Part shown: piece by piece, positions 34,036 through 45,304 of the stretch
How positions within the stretch are numbered: the stretch's first letter is position 1
How the letters are laid out: every line of letters starts with the position of its first letter
Origin: Immersiella caudata
Lineage: Eukaryota > Ascomycota > Sordariomycetes > Sordariales > Lasiosphaeriaceae
Reading direction: 5' to 3'
NCBI GenBank assembly: GCA_030512335.1
Contig: JAULSU010000002.1
Location: 1,984,001 to 2,048,000 of the forward strand
Length of the DNA: 64,000 nucleotides
The notes under the pieces: generated by a model
Told to the model about the DNA's origin: nothing
The model's database searches: none
The model's input: only the letters and a program-made list of their open reading frames with translations
Program-made: the position numbers and the translations under genes

Positions 34036-36484
34036 TCATCGGCGGTCACGGCGGTCGTGACGGTCTTGACGGTCTCGCCGCCTATCGTGATCTCGGGGGT
34101 GGTCTCGATTAGCCCCCACTCTGCGATTCTTGTCATACCAGCACTTATCAACGGCGTCGTTGACGATTCTGAAATCCTCTCGAACGATGCTTCCAATGAA
34201 GAAGACTTTCACGTTGTGCTCAACCGTGACAAGCTTAGAGTAGTTTACTCGGGATTCGGCAGCGAGCTTCTCAGTTGCGAGGTCGAGCTGAACGCGGACG
34301 GGGCGAAAGCCGAGAGGGGGCTCGTTCTTGACCAGGCTAGCCCTCCCCCCCACAGCATAAATAATTCCGTGCTTGTTCGGTTTGACTCCTCTCTTGGTGC
34401 AGGCTCGCCGCTCATACGTCAAAATGGGGCTTCGTCGCGTTAGTCGGCATGTCCAAGTGCCATAGCAGGGCTGAAACATACACGCAGGTGCAATGCCCTT
34501 CATCATTTGCAATGACAATAAAACGGCGGACCCCGACATAAAACGGTTCTCCCATGCGAGATTGTTCCACCTTATCTGTTAGCAAGTCGGCTTGCCCAGA
34601 GCCCCTCGGTTCGGACCAGAGCACCTTGAACACCTAGCACGTTTGAGAGTCAGCATTCGTGAAAGACATCGAAGGGGAATGTCAGCGGTCTTACCTCGCC
34701 GGCGCTGAATCTCGACGAGGGTTCAACAACATAGCCTTCAGATAAATATCAGCGTGCCGTACGATATACTCTTTTGTCTGCAGCTTACGGCTGTCTAATT
34801 TCTCCTGCCCGCCAGTCCCATCATCAGCAATGTTGTCGAAATAGTTCGAATCCTCGATCGCGTTCGGCTGGCCATAGGAGTTAGAGGGCCCAGCTTGGCT
34901 CTGGTAGTCCGGGTAATTGTTTGGGTCATATGTTGGGTCAAACGATGGATCCGGGTTCATATAAACACCTGGGTCATGGGATGTTTGTGGGTACGGAGGC
35001 GCATATGGATCGAAAACGCCAGGCTGCATGGGCGGCGGAATGGTGGCGGATTGACCTGCGACTGATGGCGTAGCCTGTCTTGGGGTCTGTTGCCCACTAT
35101 CATCCTCCTCTTGAGCGTAGTAGTGGCTTTGCGTTGACGAGGGCTCTGGGCGGTAGTCACTCATGCCCGCCAGGTAGCCATCCGCCGCATCCAGTATGGC
35201 TTCAATTTCAGGACCCTCTTGTTCCGCTGGATCCTCCGTTACCACTAACACGGGTTTTGTGAGCGCAATGAAAAGAGATTGATCGCGATTGATACGTACC
35301 GCGAGACGAGGGAGAATGATGCCTTCGCGACTTGTCTTTCGACCGTTTCCCTGACGAGGATTTCGCATCCTTCGACCTGTGCGAACGGGCGTAGTTTACG
35401 GGTTCTTGCTCATGGCCGTAAGAATACCCTTGATCCTCTGCCTCTGTGTCAGTTACAAAGTGGGACCAAAAGCGGGTAGGAACACGAACCCCTTGCATAG
35501 TACGAAGGATCCTCCTGACTTGCTGGGTAATGATGGCTGCTGCCGGACTCAGCAGTCAAATCGTCACCGCGTGCTTGAGGTTCCGAGTAACCCTCATCTT
35601 GGTACTGTGCCCGCTGCTTTCCCCGTTGTTTGTGACCTTTGCCCGAAGCAGGATCTGGGTAGTCTGCCTGTGAAGGGTCATCCTGAGAGTAGTCGCCTTG
35701 CTGGTGGCTTTGCGGAGTATCTGAGTAGTCCTCCCGCGAAGCGTCGGCTTGAGCGTAGTCGCCCTGGTGATAACTCTGTCCTGGTTGAGCGTCAGGATAG
35801 TCCCCCCCTGCGTAGCTGTCGCTTTCGACATGGCCACCCCAGTCGCGACCCTTTCCAGGACGACTGGATGAATCCTCCTCCTGTTGGTATGTATCCTGCT
35901 TTCCGCCGTCGTCATAGCTTGTCTCCGCCAGTCGTGACCTGGGATCGGACTGGTAGAAAGGATCCGCTGGTTCGGGGTGTTCCGGCCCGTACACAGAGTG
36001 TTGGCCTGGCTTTCTGGTGGACAGTTTTTTGGATCCTTTTCCTTTGGTATCCTCCCGATGGCTCTTTTGTTTTGACTTACTGCTGGACTTCCCCTTGCCC
36101 GCGGCAGAAGATGGCTGAGCCGGCGGAGGAGAGGCGCCATATTGATCCTGATTATATTCCCCGGAATTGGTGCCGTAGCGGGAACCAGAGTATGCATACT
36201 GAGAATAAGATTCTTGCCCGTGCTGTGGACTGTCTTGCATGTTCATGCCTGCGAAGCCGCCACTCAGACCGGCGACATCTTCCGCGCCACCACGTGGTGC
36301 GGACGGGCCTGCATCATATCCGTAATAGTTACCTAGTACACAGATATGCTCAACAACTGAACGCGTCTTGGAAGAAAGAGGCGAAGTACCCACCACTGTC
36401 ATCTTCTTGGTAGCCCTGGTAGTATTGGTCCTGGTTGCCAGAGGAGGCACCGCGCCAGTTGGTGTACTGGTTTCGGTTACTCAT
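34036..36484 (-). CDS. DUF6590-domain protein with disordered N-terminus, 706 aa
   Basis: Seven exons fit: 36484-36394, 36332-35490, 35443-35300, 35244-34789, 34735-34695, 34633-34482 and 34429-34036 (707 codons). Residues 1-440 are disordered and rich in Ser, Gln, Asp, Tyr and Gly with repeated QGDY / DYSQ / DYPD motifs. The domain begins LDSRYVVEPSSRFSAGEVFKVLWSEP (seen as LDSRYVVEPS and FSAGEVFKVLWSEP), continues VGVRRFIVIANDEGHCTC and, after the next intron, VPILTYERRACTKRGVK, HGIIYAVG and RVNYSKLVTVEHNVKVFFIG, which is the DUF6590 pattern of filamentous ascomycetes. The tail is almost purely Arg/Asp/His. The 53-nt intron 34736-34788 is needed to keep frame, because reading through loses the domain start. 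The exon 2 donor (GTTCGT) is unusual. Function is unknown; nuclear or RNA-linked roles are a guess from the charged tail. Confidence 0.8.
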
Positions 36485-38518
36485 TGCGACGGATCATTTT
36501 GCGGCACAAACCGTAAAAGGGGTGGTTAGGGGGGCGGTGCCGGATGACGAAATGGTGCATCAGAGACCAAAACAGCAGCGATGGTCGACAACAGGTCAGA
36601 GTCGAGCAAGAGGGTAGCCTAAGCACTGGCGAGCTGTCCAAGAGCGGCCGGGGGGAGGGAATGCGATGCCACAAGAGGTTATCGCCGGCAGCTGCTACTT
36701 AAGGCGCTTGGGGAAACTCTCGGGCCACAGGATGGCAGAGCCGCAAATGGAGCGGCCACGGCGACTGGCCACCGGGAGACAATGGCTCTCGAGCCTATGG
36801 GTGACCCTCCTGGGGATATTAACTGCGTCTGTAATTGGTGGGGGGCACCACGCGTGACACAACCCCATTCGCGTCGCCAACTGTGCGTCGTCGCCGGCTG
36901 AATAGTGTCGACATATGAGAGACACAAAGTACCTCTAGGAGGGTGTAGCCGAGGGACGGCACGGCGGAGTGTGCAGAGGTGTCCGCGGCAAGGAAAAGTA
37001 ACAAGCGGGCAGCGAGAGAAGACGGCCAGCAGGAAAGGGAAGCCAGCGAGCCAGCGAGCACGACGCAACCTTGGATGCGGGCCAGAAGCAGGATGGATCC
37101 AATGTCAGACGGGTGGATGGGGTTTGCCAGAAGGCAGCGGCCGAGTAGCGACTGGACTGGTAGGTAGCGGTCGAATCAGGCAGTCAGCCTGGAGAGTGGC
37201 GCGAGACTGGTCTGTTCCGGCACCTCGCAGGGTGGCCGCCTCTCTTATCTTGTTCCCTCGGAATGCTCCAATGCCTGGTTTTCCCATGGCACCCTCAACG
37301 CTCGCAAAGTCGGCAAGTGTTGGCTCTCCCCAAACGCATCTCCGCGTGGCGCCCCAAGCGCTCCACCAGTGTCACCCAATGTGCGTTGATCTCAGCCCAG
37401 ATGGCTGTCTTGCATAGCGACCCGCCGTACCCCGGAACACCAACGAGGACGCGCAGCTTAGGCAGAGTCACTGGCCCAAAATGCCCGAATCCTCTGCCAT
37501 GGGCCGTATCCTGCCGAAGAGAACATCAGGCCGCGACACAGGAAATAGGAAATGCATGACTTGGCAGAAGAGCGACCCGCTGCCGCTGTAAGCAAACAAG
37601 GGTCTAAGAGTTAAAAGACGATGGTGCGGCAGGTAAAAGAGCAAAGTACAATTCCCGGATTCAGGCAAGCGTGACATGGATCGGCTCCCCGGTCACCCAT
37701 GCAGCTGTTATGCTTGAAGTTGCTTCCAGGTTGTGGGTTGGCTCCTGGTGCAACGCTGGAACAGACCTCGTGGTCTAAGATTCTAGGTGTGGGGTAATAA
37801 TAAGGGCGATGATGGTTTTGGGGAAGGAAAGAGAAGCTTTCCCACGGCGGGGGAGCAGTGGCTTCCTGAGTTTCGGTGCAGGGTTGGTGGGTGGTGGCAC
37901 AATCCCTTCCTTCCCCTCACCGTTGGCTTCTTTGGCGGCCATCTCCTGTCACCTACCTAGATGATAGTGCCTTAGCCTGGGATAAGTATTTCTGTCCGTC
38001 GACATTTTGTCATGGCGAAAAACACATCTTCTTGTCAGTCCACATCGTGTGTCGAGCCACGCGGACGGGATTGGAGAGCCAGTGCCGCGTACCGCCGGGA
38101 TGATTTGAGGGGTGCGGTTTCAAGCCAGGTATGGGCACACTATTGGACCATTGGGGTTGTCCATTCCAGGCACAGGACAGGACCTCACTAAATTTCAAGG
38201 CGAACTGCGTCGCACGCCGGTCGCAGAGCCGCCTGCCTGCCATCCGCTTCGAGGGCGAGGCGGTACGCATCTGCCCGCATTTCTTTCCCACACTCCCGTC
38301 ACACCTTGAAGCTCACCAGCTCCCACCACTGCACCAACCGTAGCTGCTTCTTCACACTTCTCCCTTCTATTCACGATACCACTCGGTCTCAAACACGAAA
38401 CCGATCCGACCTTCCTAGCTTCCCAACCATCGCTAACGGCCAGCGCCCGACCGACTCCACACTTTGTGCGTTCCATTTGTTTGGCGATGGCCGTCGAGAA
38501 TGTCACCGAGTTTAGGCC
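36485..38518. promoter_or_regulatory. 2-kb divergent promoter region
   Basis: This interval separates the DUF6590 gene (-) from the coiled-coil gene (+). No coding potential is seen beyond shadow frames. Stretches near 37780-37880 are G-rich and those near 38290-38480 are C/T-rich with TTCACACTTCTCCCTTC-type pyrimidine tracts, as is common just upstream of fungal start codons. Confidence 0.5.
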
Positions 38519-40714
38519 ATGATGCAACTAGGTCCAATGGCGCGCCCGCGGCTCCAGCAGCATCCCAGCTCGTCCCGGCGTGACTTTCAGTCCCCAAACG
38601 GATCCGGCTACAATCAGGGCGCGGGCCCAAGCAGTCCAAGACCGACTCCGTCCCGGGACGTCAAAAAGACGGAGACTCCACCCGGAGCTCCCCCGATCAA
38701 TGAGGGTCCACCTCGAGCGAGCGTGGGCTATACCCATTCCGTGATCCGGGCCCCGGCCAGAATACCCGCCGCTCTGCCGATCCGTCCTCGACGTCCTGGC
38801 GATATCAGTGCGATAAATGGGAGGCCAAATCGGCTGTTCGTCAGAGGCCCTGCGTCCCAAGCGTCTTCACACTTTGCATCCGACCCAACTTCCGCTTCGC
38901 CCGGAGACGGGGACTCGACGGACGACTCCGAGGACGTGATTGACCGTGTATCAGGACCCGTCACACGTCCTGGCCCGACATCTACACTACTAAAGCCACC
39001 ACTGGCGCCGCCACCCGCCTGGCGTTCCGCGCAACAATTCGGTAGCTTTCATTCACAACACCGCGCTCCCCACCATCCAAGCATCCGCGCCTCAGATGCC
39101 GGGTCTGGATCCGATTCCTCTTCAGATGCAAACTCTCTGGCAGAAAGGGAACGACATAGACTGTGGACGGCCGTTACAATCCATCTCGACAAAATACGTC
39201 CGCTGCGATGGCATCTATCTCAAAAACGGCGAGAAAGCCAAGCTCTTCGAGACGAAAAGGACCGCGTTGATAATGAGTTCATGCAAATTTTCAGGCCGCA
39301 GTTAACCTCAAGCCGACCCATGGCCATCGTTGCTGTTGATCTGATCAGGCAGAGGTTTGAAGATATGCAGTTAGCCCGCAACAGCTACTACGCCGCCCAG
39401 TCCGAATACGAACATGCCGAAGCGGAACTTATGCATGAGGAGTCAAGGCTTCAGGTGCTTGAAAAGGAGTTGTATCACTTTCTCGAGAACGAGGGCTATG
39501 CGGGTGGTGAAGCCAATACGACAACCCCGTCGGATGGTTCAGCTCGCGTCTCTGGCTCGGAGAGCGGCCAGGACGATTCTTCGGACAATGGGTCGGAGGA
39601 CGACTCCGAGGACGACGTGGCGTCGAGGATTTCACTGCTGGGCATATCAGACATTCGTCAGGAAGATGTCCACCCCTTGTATGTTCGATTGATCGATGTC
39701 GCAGGAGATCGCAGCCTGTTCAAAGAGCAACACGAGGAGATCCAGATGCACCGCAATAAGATTTTGCGCGACCTTGAGATGAACCTCCATCGGGAGCGGA
39801 AACGGACCGACCCGCTGGACCCCATCAGCGAAAAAGAGTTGGAAACGCTCAAATCGTCGCTCAACGACATCCCCACAGACAACAAGGAGTTCGAGGCTAA
39901 GTTTGGGGTTGGGATAGACCAAGATGACCTCGATTTCCTCCGAGACTACAGGGCCGAGGAAGGAAGGTTGAGGAGGCAACTAGAAGAAGCGTCCCGAAAA
40001 GTCGAACTCCTTGAAGCTTTGTGCAGAGAGAAGGGCGCCATGCGCAGAAACGCACCGTACAGCGAAGACTATGCTATCTACGCCGACAGCAACTGGGCTA
40101 CCTTTATGCCCGAAAGCAACATGACGCTCGAGCCAGAAGGGGAGTTAAAGCGCGATCTCTCGCACCCACGCTTTCCGATCTTGCTCTCGAACCCGTCCCA
40201 CATCTTGGAGCTCCTTACTCCTCGCAGTGCGCTGGTACAAGCAATGGCAGGTCCCGCGGATGATCCAGCTGTTGCGCAGCGGAGGGCAGAGTGTTCGAAG
40301 GAGTACGGAATCGAAAATCTCATGAAAAGGGCGGAAAACAAGCTCGACTACATCAACCAGTGGCTTATCCACCGCCTGCGCACGACACCGATGGAGGTCC
40401 AGCTCATGTTCTCCATATTTGAGCAGTACTTTAAAGTCCGCAACCTCAGACGCTGGCAAGAAGATGTTCTCTACTTTTGGCGACAAGACGAAGCTGCGAG
40501 TCGCCCAGCGGATGACTTCCGGGGATTGTTGACGACGCCCCAAGGCGATATGGAATCCCAGAATAGCATCGATCGGGTTAACTCCGCTGCGTTGATATCA
40601 GACATGGCGAGGAGCGAGGATGTCGAGTATTCCCATGATTCGATCACCGGAGAAGACAGTACCGGAATGCCTACAGCCTCCCCGAACGCCTCTGAGAACG
40701 ACGAGAACATATAG
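38519..40714 (+). CDS. Conserved-looking fungal protein of unknown function, 731 aa
   Basis: One continuous frame starting with two ATG codons. I do not recognise a named family. Residues 1-210 are disordered, Pro/Ser/Arg-rich. A first helical block (about 210-330) begins RLWTAVTIHLDKIRPLRWHL and runs through heptad-like charged helices to LEKELYHFLENEG. An acidic Ser/Asp/Glu linker (SESGQDDSSDNGSEDDSEDD) follows. A second helical block (about 385-510) contains a long coiled coil ending EEASRKVELLEALCREKG. The region at 600-680 is well ordered and aromatic (KLDYINQWLIHRLRTTPMEV, FSIFEQYFKVRNLRRWQEDV), suggesting a folded helical domain. No transmembrane segment or signal peptide is seen. Codon use and length argue for a real gene. 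Confidence 0.8.
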   Translation: MMQLGPMARPRLQQHPSSSRRDFQSPNGSGYNQGAGPSSPRPTPSRDVKKTETPPGAPPINEGPPRASVGYTHSVIRAPARIPAALPIRPRRPGDISAINGRPNRLFVRGPASQASSHFASDPTSASPGDGDSTDDSEDVIDRVSGPVTRPGPTSTLLKPPLAPPPAWRSAQQFGSFHSQHRAPHHPSIRASDAGSGSDSSSDANSLAERERHRLWTAVTIHLDKIRPLRWHLSQKRRESQALRDEKDRVDNEFMQIFRPQLTSSRPMAIVAVDLIRQRFEDMQLARNSYYAAQSEYEHAEAELMHEESRLQVLEKELYHFLENEGYAGGEANTTTPSDGSARVSGSESGQDDSSDNGSEDDSEDDVASRISLLGISDIRQEDVHPLYVRLIDVAGDRSLFKEQHEEIQMHRNKILRDLEMNLHRERKRTDPLDPISEKELETLKSSLNDIPTDNKEFEAKFGVGIDQDDLDFLRDYRAEEGRLRRQLEEASRKVELLEALCREKGAMRRNAPYSEDYAIYADSNWATFMPESNMTLEPEGELKRDLSHPRFPILLSNPSHILELLTPRSALVQAMAGPADDPAVAQRRAECSKEYGIENLMKRAENKLDYINQWLIHRLRTTPMEVQLMFSIFEQYFKVRNLRRWQEDVLYFWRQDEAASRPADDFRGLLTTPQGDMESQNSIDRVNSAALISDMARSEDVEYSHDSITGEDSTGMPTASPNASENDENI

Positions 40715-42109
40715 TTGATGACAGATCGACCGCTTTTTGTTCTTTTCTTATCCGGCTTCTTCACAATGTCAGTATTTGTCAAATCTATGTGGCGCTGGGG
40801 GAACAAAAATATCAAGCGGTAATTCTGCTTGGCCAAAGATGCAGGAGAAGCGTTTGGATCACTTATTACGGCTGTTTATATACCCTAGATACCCAGTACG
40901 TTGCGACGGGAGGACGAATCAGTTGAGCGTTGCTTTCGGGTTATATAGCACATGCTCCGTTGGTTGAAGATAAAGATCTTGTGTTATGGGGCATGGCGTT
41001 TGGAGGAGAGGATAACACTTTTGTAATCTGGTGTTTCTCAACTAGAATCAGAGCTTTACACATCCAAGCGTCTGAAACTGTCGATCTTCAGTTGACCCCG
41101 CACACCATCCCCTTCTCAACGGGTTGCGTTGCGGGCCGAGCCATTCTGCCTGGCTAAAGGGCAACTTCGGATCACTCCAGGGCGTCTCCCTAAGTCGGAA
41201 CCGAGACTAAACGCCCTCTGCACAAAACAACTGGGTCCCCTCCGAGCTTTCCAAGTGGCGACTCGCCATGTCAACATACAGCCCTGAGGGTTTACATTCT
41301 TCTCACCTCAAACCAGCCTTCCGGGGATACTTGCGGACTAACAGGTAGCAGGAGCGCAGACAAAAGTGCGGCCATGCTCGACCCCCTCTGTCACAGTATT
41401 CGCTGGGCGTTGACGCCTTCTCACGAATCATCAGCAGGCAGCCGAGCCGGATTTCCATTTGCCCAATCCGGACGTGTCTTTCGACACGACGCCCTATCAC
41501 AACGCGAGCCCCGCCCCCCCTACCACCTCAGCTCAAGCTTGGCTCAACTCCTTCCATCAGCAATATTTCCGCAGTTTTTGTAGCGTCGGGTCGCAAGACG
41601 TGGGGATGCTGGTCTCGCCCAACGAACGAGAGGGGTGGCGAATACACCATAAGGCATACCCTGATACGCTGGTATCCCATCTCACCGCAACTCTGTATGT
41701 AGAATACGACTGCGGGCCAAGGAACGTGTTCCTCTTGGTCAAACGGCAAAGTAATCGGTGTCATCAACCCCGACTCGAAGCGGGGGATACATACCCACCT
41801 AGGTTACCGCCTAAGGCAGCATGAACGGTCGACCCACTGATGGTTGTTGTTTTGAGCCTCTGCCCCCCCCCCCTCTTTTGGGCCTGGGCGAAACCACCCC
41901 TTTTCCGACGACTTACACAACAAGATACCGTGGACATCCACGTCTTGCGAAACAAAAAAGCAAATAAAAAGACACACAGACAAATGCACAAAACCCCTCT
42001 CTTCCAAGGCCCCTCTGACAAACCTGATAGGTCCAAACACCACAGACAGTACCACCGACCGATCGGGCCATGTACTGTGCTCCACACGTCCCGCCATCAC
42101 TCGTCCAAT

Positions 42110-42147
<38 letters not shown>

Positions 42148-42922
42148 GTCCTCGCATCTGCTGCTGCGATGTTTTCTTCTCTCGTCTCAACCTCCGAAAC
42201 GGGTTCCGTGTCCAACAATCGGACCCAGATCCGCGGTAACCCTCCATCCCCCTCCTCCCCTGCATTTCCACCATGTCCTTCACACCGGGATCAGCCGCCT
42301 GACGGAAGCGCTATTTATTTCTCCCGTTGTTTTTTTGCCTCCCATCTGCATCGAGTATGAGGGGATTACAACCCACAAACACACACATGATGCATATACG
42401 TCGACGGCAAGGCTGCAGCGATTGGCGGTGAGGAGGGAGCTTTGCATGTTGCACTTTCCCCAAATTCCATTTTTCCAGATCAGAAGGGTCTAACGTTGGA
42501 TCACCTTGGATGTCATTGGGTCCCTTTTTCTTGGATCCGGGCCGACCTTTGCGGTGTGTTGTCCTACGGATAGCTCCTGTTCGGTCAACAAACATTTGGC
42601 CAAGCCATGCATATCGAGATCAAAGGCGTGAGCCACTTTTCACGCGCAGTCTCGTCTTGGAATTCAACTCGCTTCGAACTTAGTCTTTCTAGAGAGAACA
42701 TGCAATCCTAGTCGCTAAAGGTCTCTGCTAAGACCTGATGGAACTGAAATGCTGAATGCGGATGATCATGGAGCACCTTGTGCCATCTGCCCAGCGCCAC
42801 AATTCCCTCTGCGCTCCCCTCATTTCTTTCGCTTGTTGTCAACTGCTGTAATCTCCTTATGGTCAATTACAACTTCTCTAGCCCTAAATCGTTTGTTATC
42901 GCCAGAACCCGATTGATTCCCT
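40715..42922. other. 2.2-kb convergent intergenic region
   Basis: Both flanking genes end here. No gene is supported. It contains a C11 run at 41863-41873, a short heptamer tandem at 42111-42147 and a tRNA T-arm-like hairpin near 41768-41785 (minus strand) that lacks the rest of a tRNA. Confidence 0.5.
42111..42147 (+). repeat. (CATCCCG)5 tandem repeat
   Basis: Five exact copies of a 7-mer plus two bases of a sixth lie in convergent intergenic DNA. Confidence 0.95.
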
Positions 42923-44397
42923 TCATGTGGCCTTGTCCTCTGGGGCATTATCGATCTCTGTTCCTGGCTCCTTGTTCTTGCCCACATCGATTGCCGTGAT
43001 CTCGGCGCTCGAAGTCGCTTGCTCCTCAATAGCATTGTCCTGTGGCGTATTCTCGATCTCTGAATCGACCTCCGTGCTCTCAGAGACAGTCTGCTTCTCG
43101 CCCTTTGCTACCCTCTCACCTTTCAAACAGGCCTGTTCGACAGCAGTATTTCGAAGGTTGCTAAAGCTACACGTTAAAAGCAGTCCAGGGGATGGCCAGG
43201 CAAGCGAAGTACTCACTGTCCATTGTTCCTTCCTTGTCCCTCGCCTACCAGGCTGCGGTGCTGTGAGATGGCCAGCCCGAGCGGACTGGAAAATGGAGTA
43301 GAAGGTGAAGATTGAGTAAGGGAATGTAGTTGTTGTAGGGATGAGCTAGGCGCTGACGTATCAGTTGCGGGTGAGTCGTTGTCCTGCTCCGCATCTGACA
43401 CACCGTAGAGATCTTCTTCTTGGCCGGGTTTGCCTCGAGCTAGTGGTTGCCCTGCGTGCTCTTCTTCCTCTTCGTCCAGTGATTGAAGAAAGCTCAGGGG
43501 AACGCGTGGTGGTGAGCGACGGGAAGACGATACGACTGGGTGAGGATGCGCTCCCGCACCCCGGGGAGGAAACCCTAGCCCCGTGGTGCTCTGCTGCATA
43601 TGGAATGTGCCCTGGAGGTAATTATTGTCTTGATTTCCAAATTGGAGATAAATGTGGCCCGAGGCAACTGGGGAAGGATGCCCTCCCGCTCCCTGAGGTG
43701 GAAATCCTAGCCCTATCGTGCCCTGTTGTGTATGAAATGTATCCTGGAGGTAACCACCGTCTTGATTTCCGGGTCGGGTATTGTTGTGATTCGAGGTTTC
43801 CGCGAAGGGCTTAGCCTGAGTCTTCGGGCTGACGTGTGGGGAGGGGGGAGGCCGTATCGGTCTCGGAATCCGGAGCCAGCCAGCTTGGTTTGCTTCGGTT
43901 AGCTCGGTTTGCGTGCCAACATCCTTATATCGCGGCTCTTCATGTTGTTTCAGGCGGGGCTTGAGGGTACTCCAAGAGGGGCCTTTGAACTCGGTGTTCC
44001 TGAATAAGGTGGTGATCAGATTTTGCGGGCATGTCCTTTGAGTCTTCACAGGCTTTTTGAATCTTGGCCTTGGTGTTTGAGGGGGGTCCATTCCGAGCAT
44101 CGGGGATTCTGGGCCAGATAATGCAGGAGTGCCAGTGGTGGCAGTACCCTCTTGAGCGTTTGGGTTGCCCGAGTCCAGGTCCGGGTTGCGGAAGCGCTTA
44201 GCTTTGGGTTGGGATCTCGAGGAGCTTCCTTCGCCATGGTCGCTTGAATGTGCCCTTTTGACTGCACCCTCTGGCTCAAAAGCTGCCTTTTCCTTGCCCT
44301 TGCCCTTGTACTTGCTCCCCTTGCTCTTGTTTTTACGTCCCAGCCCAAATCCAAAGTCCCATGAGCGATCACCGCCATGACGATCATTAGCACTGTA

Positions 44398-44432
<35 letters not shown>

Positions 44433-44736
44433 CACCTCCACCCTGAATATCAGCACCACCTCTGAGCCCAAGGCCCTCTCTCAAAGGCTCGGTACTTCGC
44501 CTCGTTTTCAGCGCACCGAGAAGATTGCCACCCCATGTCTGGCGTAGGGACTTCTTGGGTGAAAGCGTCGTATCGCAGCTCCTACGGCTCTCCGGCTGGC
44601 TGGGGACAGAGACGCAGCTCGGGGCCATGCTAAAGGAGTCTGAACATTGCAGCGAGGACGGCCAGCGGCTCAAAATCGAGTAGTTGTCCGATTTAAACGA
44701 CGGCGCACTTAAATTGTCATTGCAGGAGAGCTCCAT
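42923..44736 (-). CDS. Low-complexity protein of unknown function, 587 aa
   Basis: Exons 44736-43217 and 43166-42923 give 588 codons. The first half is Ser/Arg/Gly-rich with an Asp run of 11 encoded by a (GTC)11 tract and a Lys/Gly stretch (GRKNKSKGSKYKGKGKEK) that looks like a nuclear localisation signal. Residues about 320-420 hold two diverged copies of a 45-residue unit, each starting GNQD, with YLQ, TFH and QQ, then GLGFPP, GAG and HP. The C-terminal exon adds two short acidic repeats of the type EIENTPQDNAIEE / EIDNAPEDKAT. No enzyme or membrane motif is seen. The start at 44736 is the first in-frame ATG; a separate open stretch upstream (44778-44975, starting MPHPDGYSRAW) could be a missing 5' exon or a uORF, but I found no splice that keeps frame. 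Confidence 0.65.
44398..44430 (-). repeat. (GTC)n coding microsatellite, poly-Asp
   Basis: Eleven trinucleotide units on the plus strand are read as GAC codons on the minus strand and encode D11 inside the low-complexity protein. Confidence 0.95.
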
Positions 44737-45304
44737 ATCTGGAAGGTGTCCGCCGCAAGTTGGTGATGCGGCATAGATCAGTTGTTTGGGAGATAGTACT
44801 CTGGTAGCGATGTTTCGGGGTCTGTGTCTTCAATTCGGAGCGATGTGTGTGATGGCCGTAATCTACCTAACGAGTGCTCCCGTGATGATTGTTGTCGCTG
44901 AGGCGGCGGTTGATGCTGTGGGAGATGAGAGATAAATCGGTTCCATGCGCGAGAGTAGCCGTCTGGGTGTGGCATGATCTTTTCCGGTGGAGGCAAGAAC
45001 ACAATGATCAAGTGGCGTTTCTCACCTCGTGAACGTGAAAAATCTCCATGGCGCCATCGCGCCTTCCGGGCCAACACACCCGCACACAGTTGCCGAATAG
45101 GAGTGACATTTTTGGTATCTAATGCATTTTCAGGCGAGCACCTAATCGCTGCCTGGCAAGTATGCCTATCGCTGCCGGCATGGTTTGTACATCGAATCAT
45201 GGGCCCCTCCCAACCTGAACGCCCCTGAATGCAAAACACGACGCTGTTGGCTCGGAGCGCCCAAAGGGGCCAGCTCCCAAGCAACCAAAGGTCTGTTGTG
45301 TGAC
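44737..45304. other. Intergenic 568 bp, possible small upstream frame
   Basis: Lies between the low-complexity gene start and the hrd1 stop, both minus strand. It holds a 65-codon minus-strand frame at 44778-44975 ending RIEDTDPETSLPEYYLPNN, of plausible protein composition but with no known family. I leave it as a candidate leader peptide or exon. Confidence 0.3.

Noticed and set aside
41760..41850. tRNA gene on the minus strand (T-arm-like CCCCG..TTCGAGT..CGGGG)
   Set aside because: The T-arm stem is good, and a partial acceptor pairing can be drawn, but there is no A box and no acceptable D or anticodon arm.
43365..43814. Plus-strand frame opposite the low-complexity gene
   Set aside because: It mirrors the repeat units of the minus-strand gene and has no independent support.
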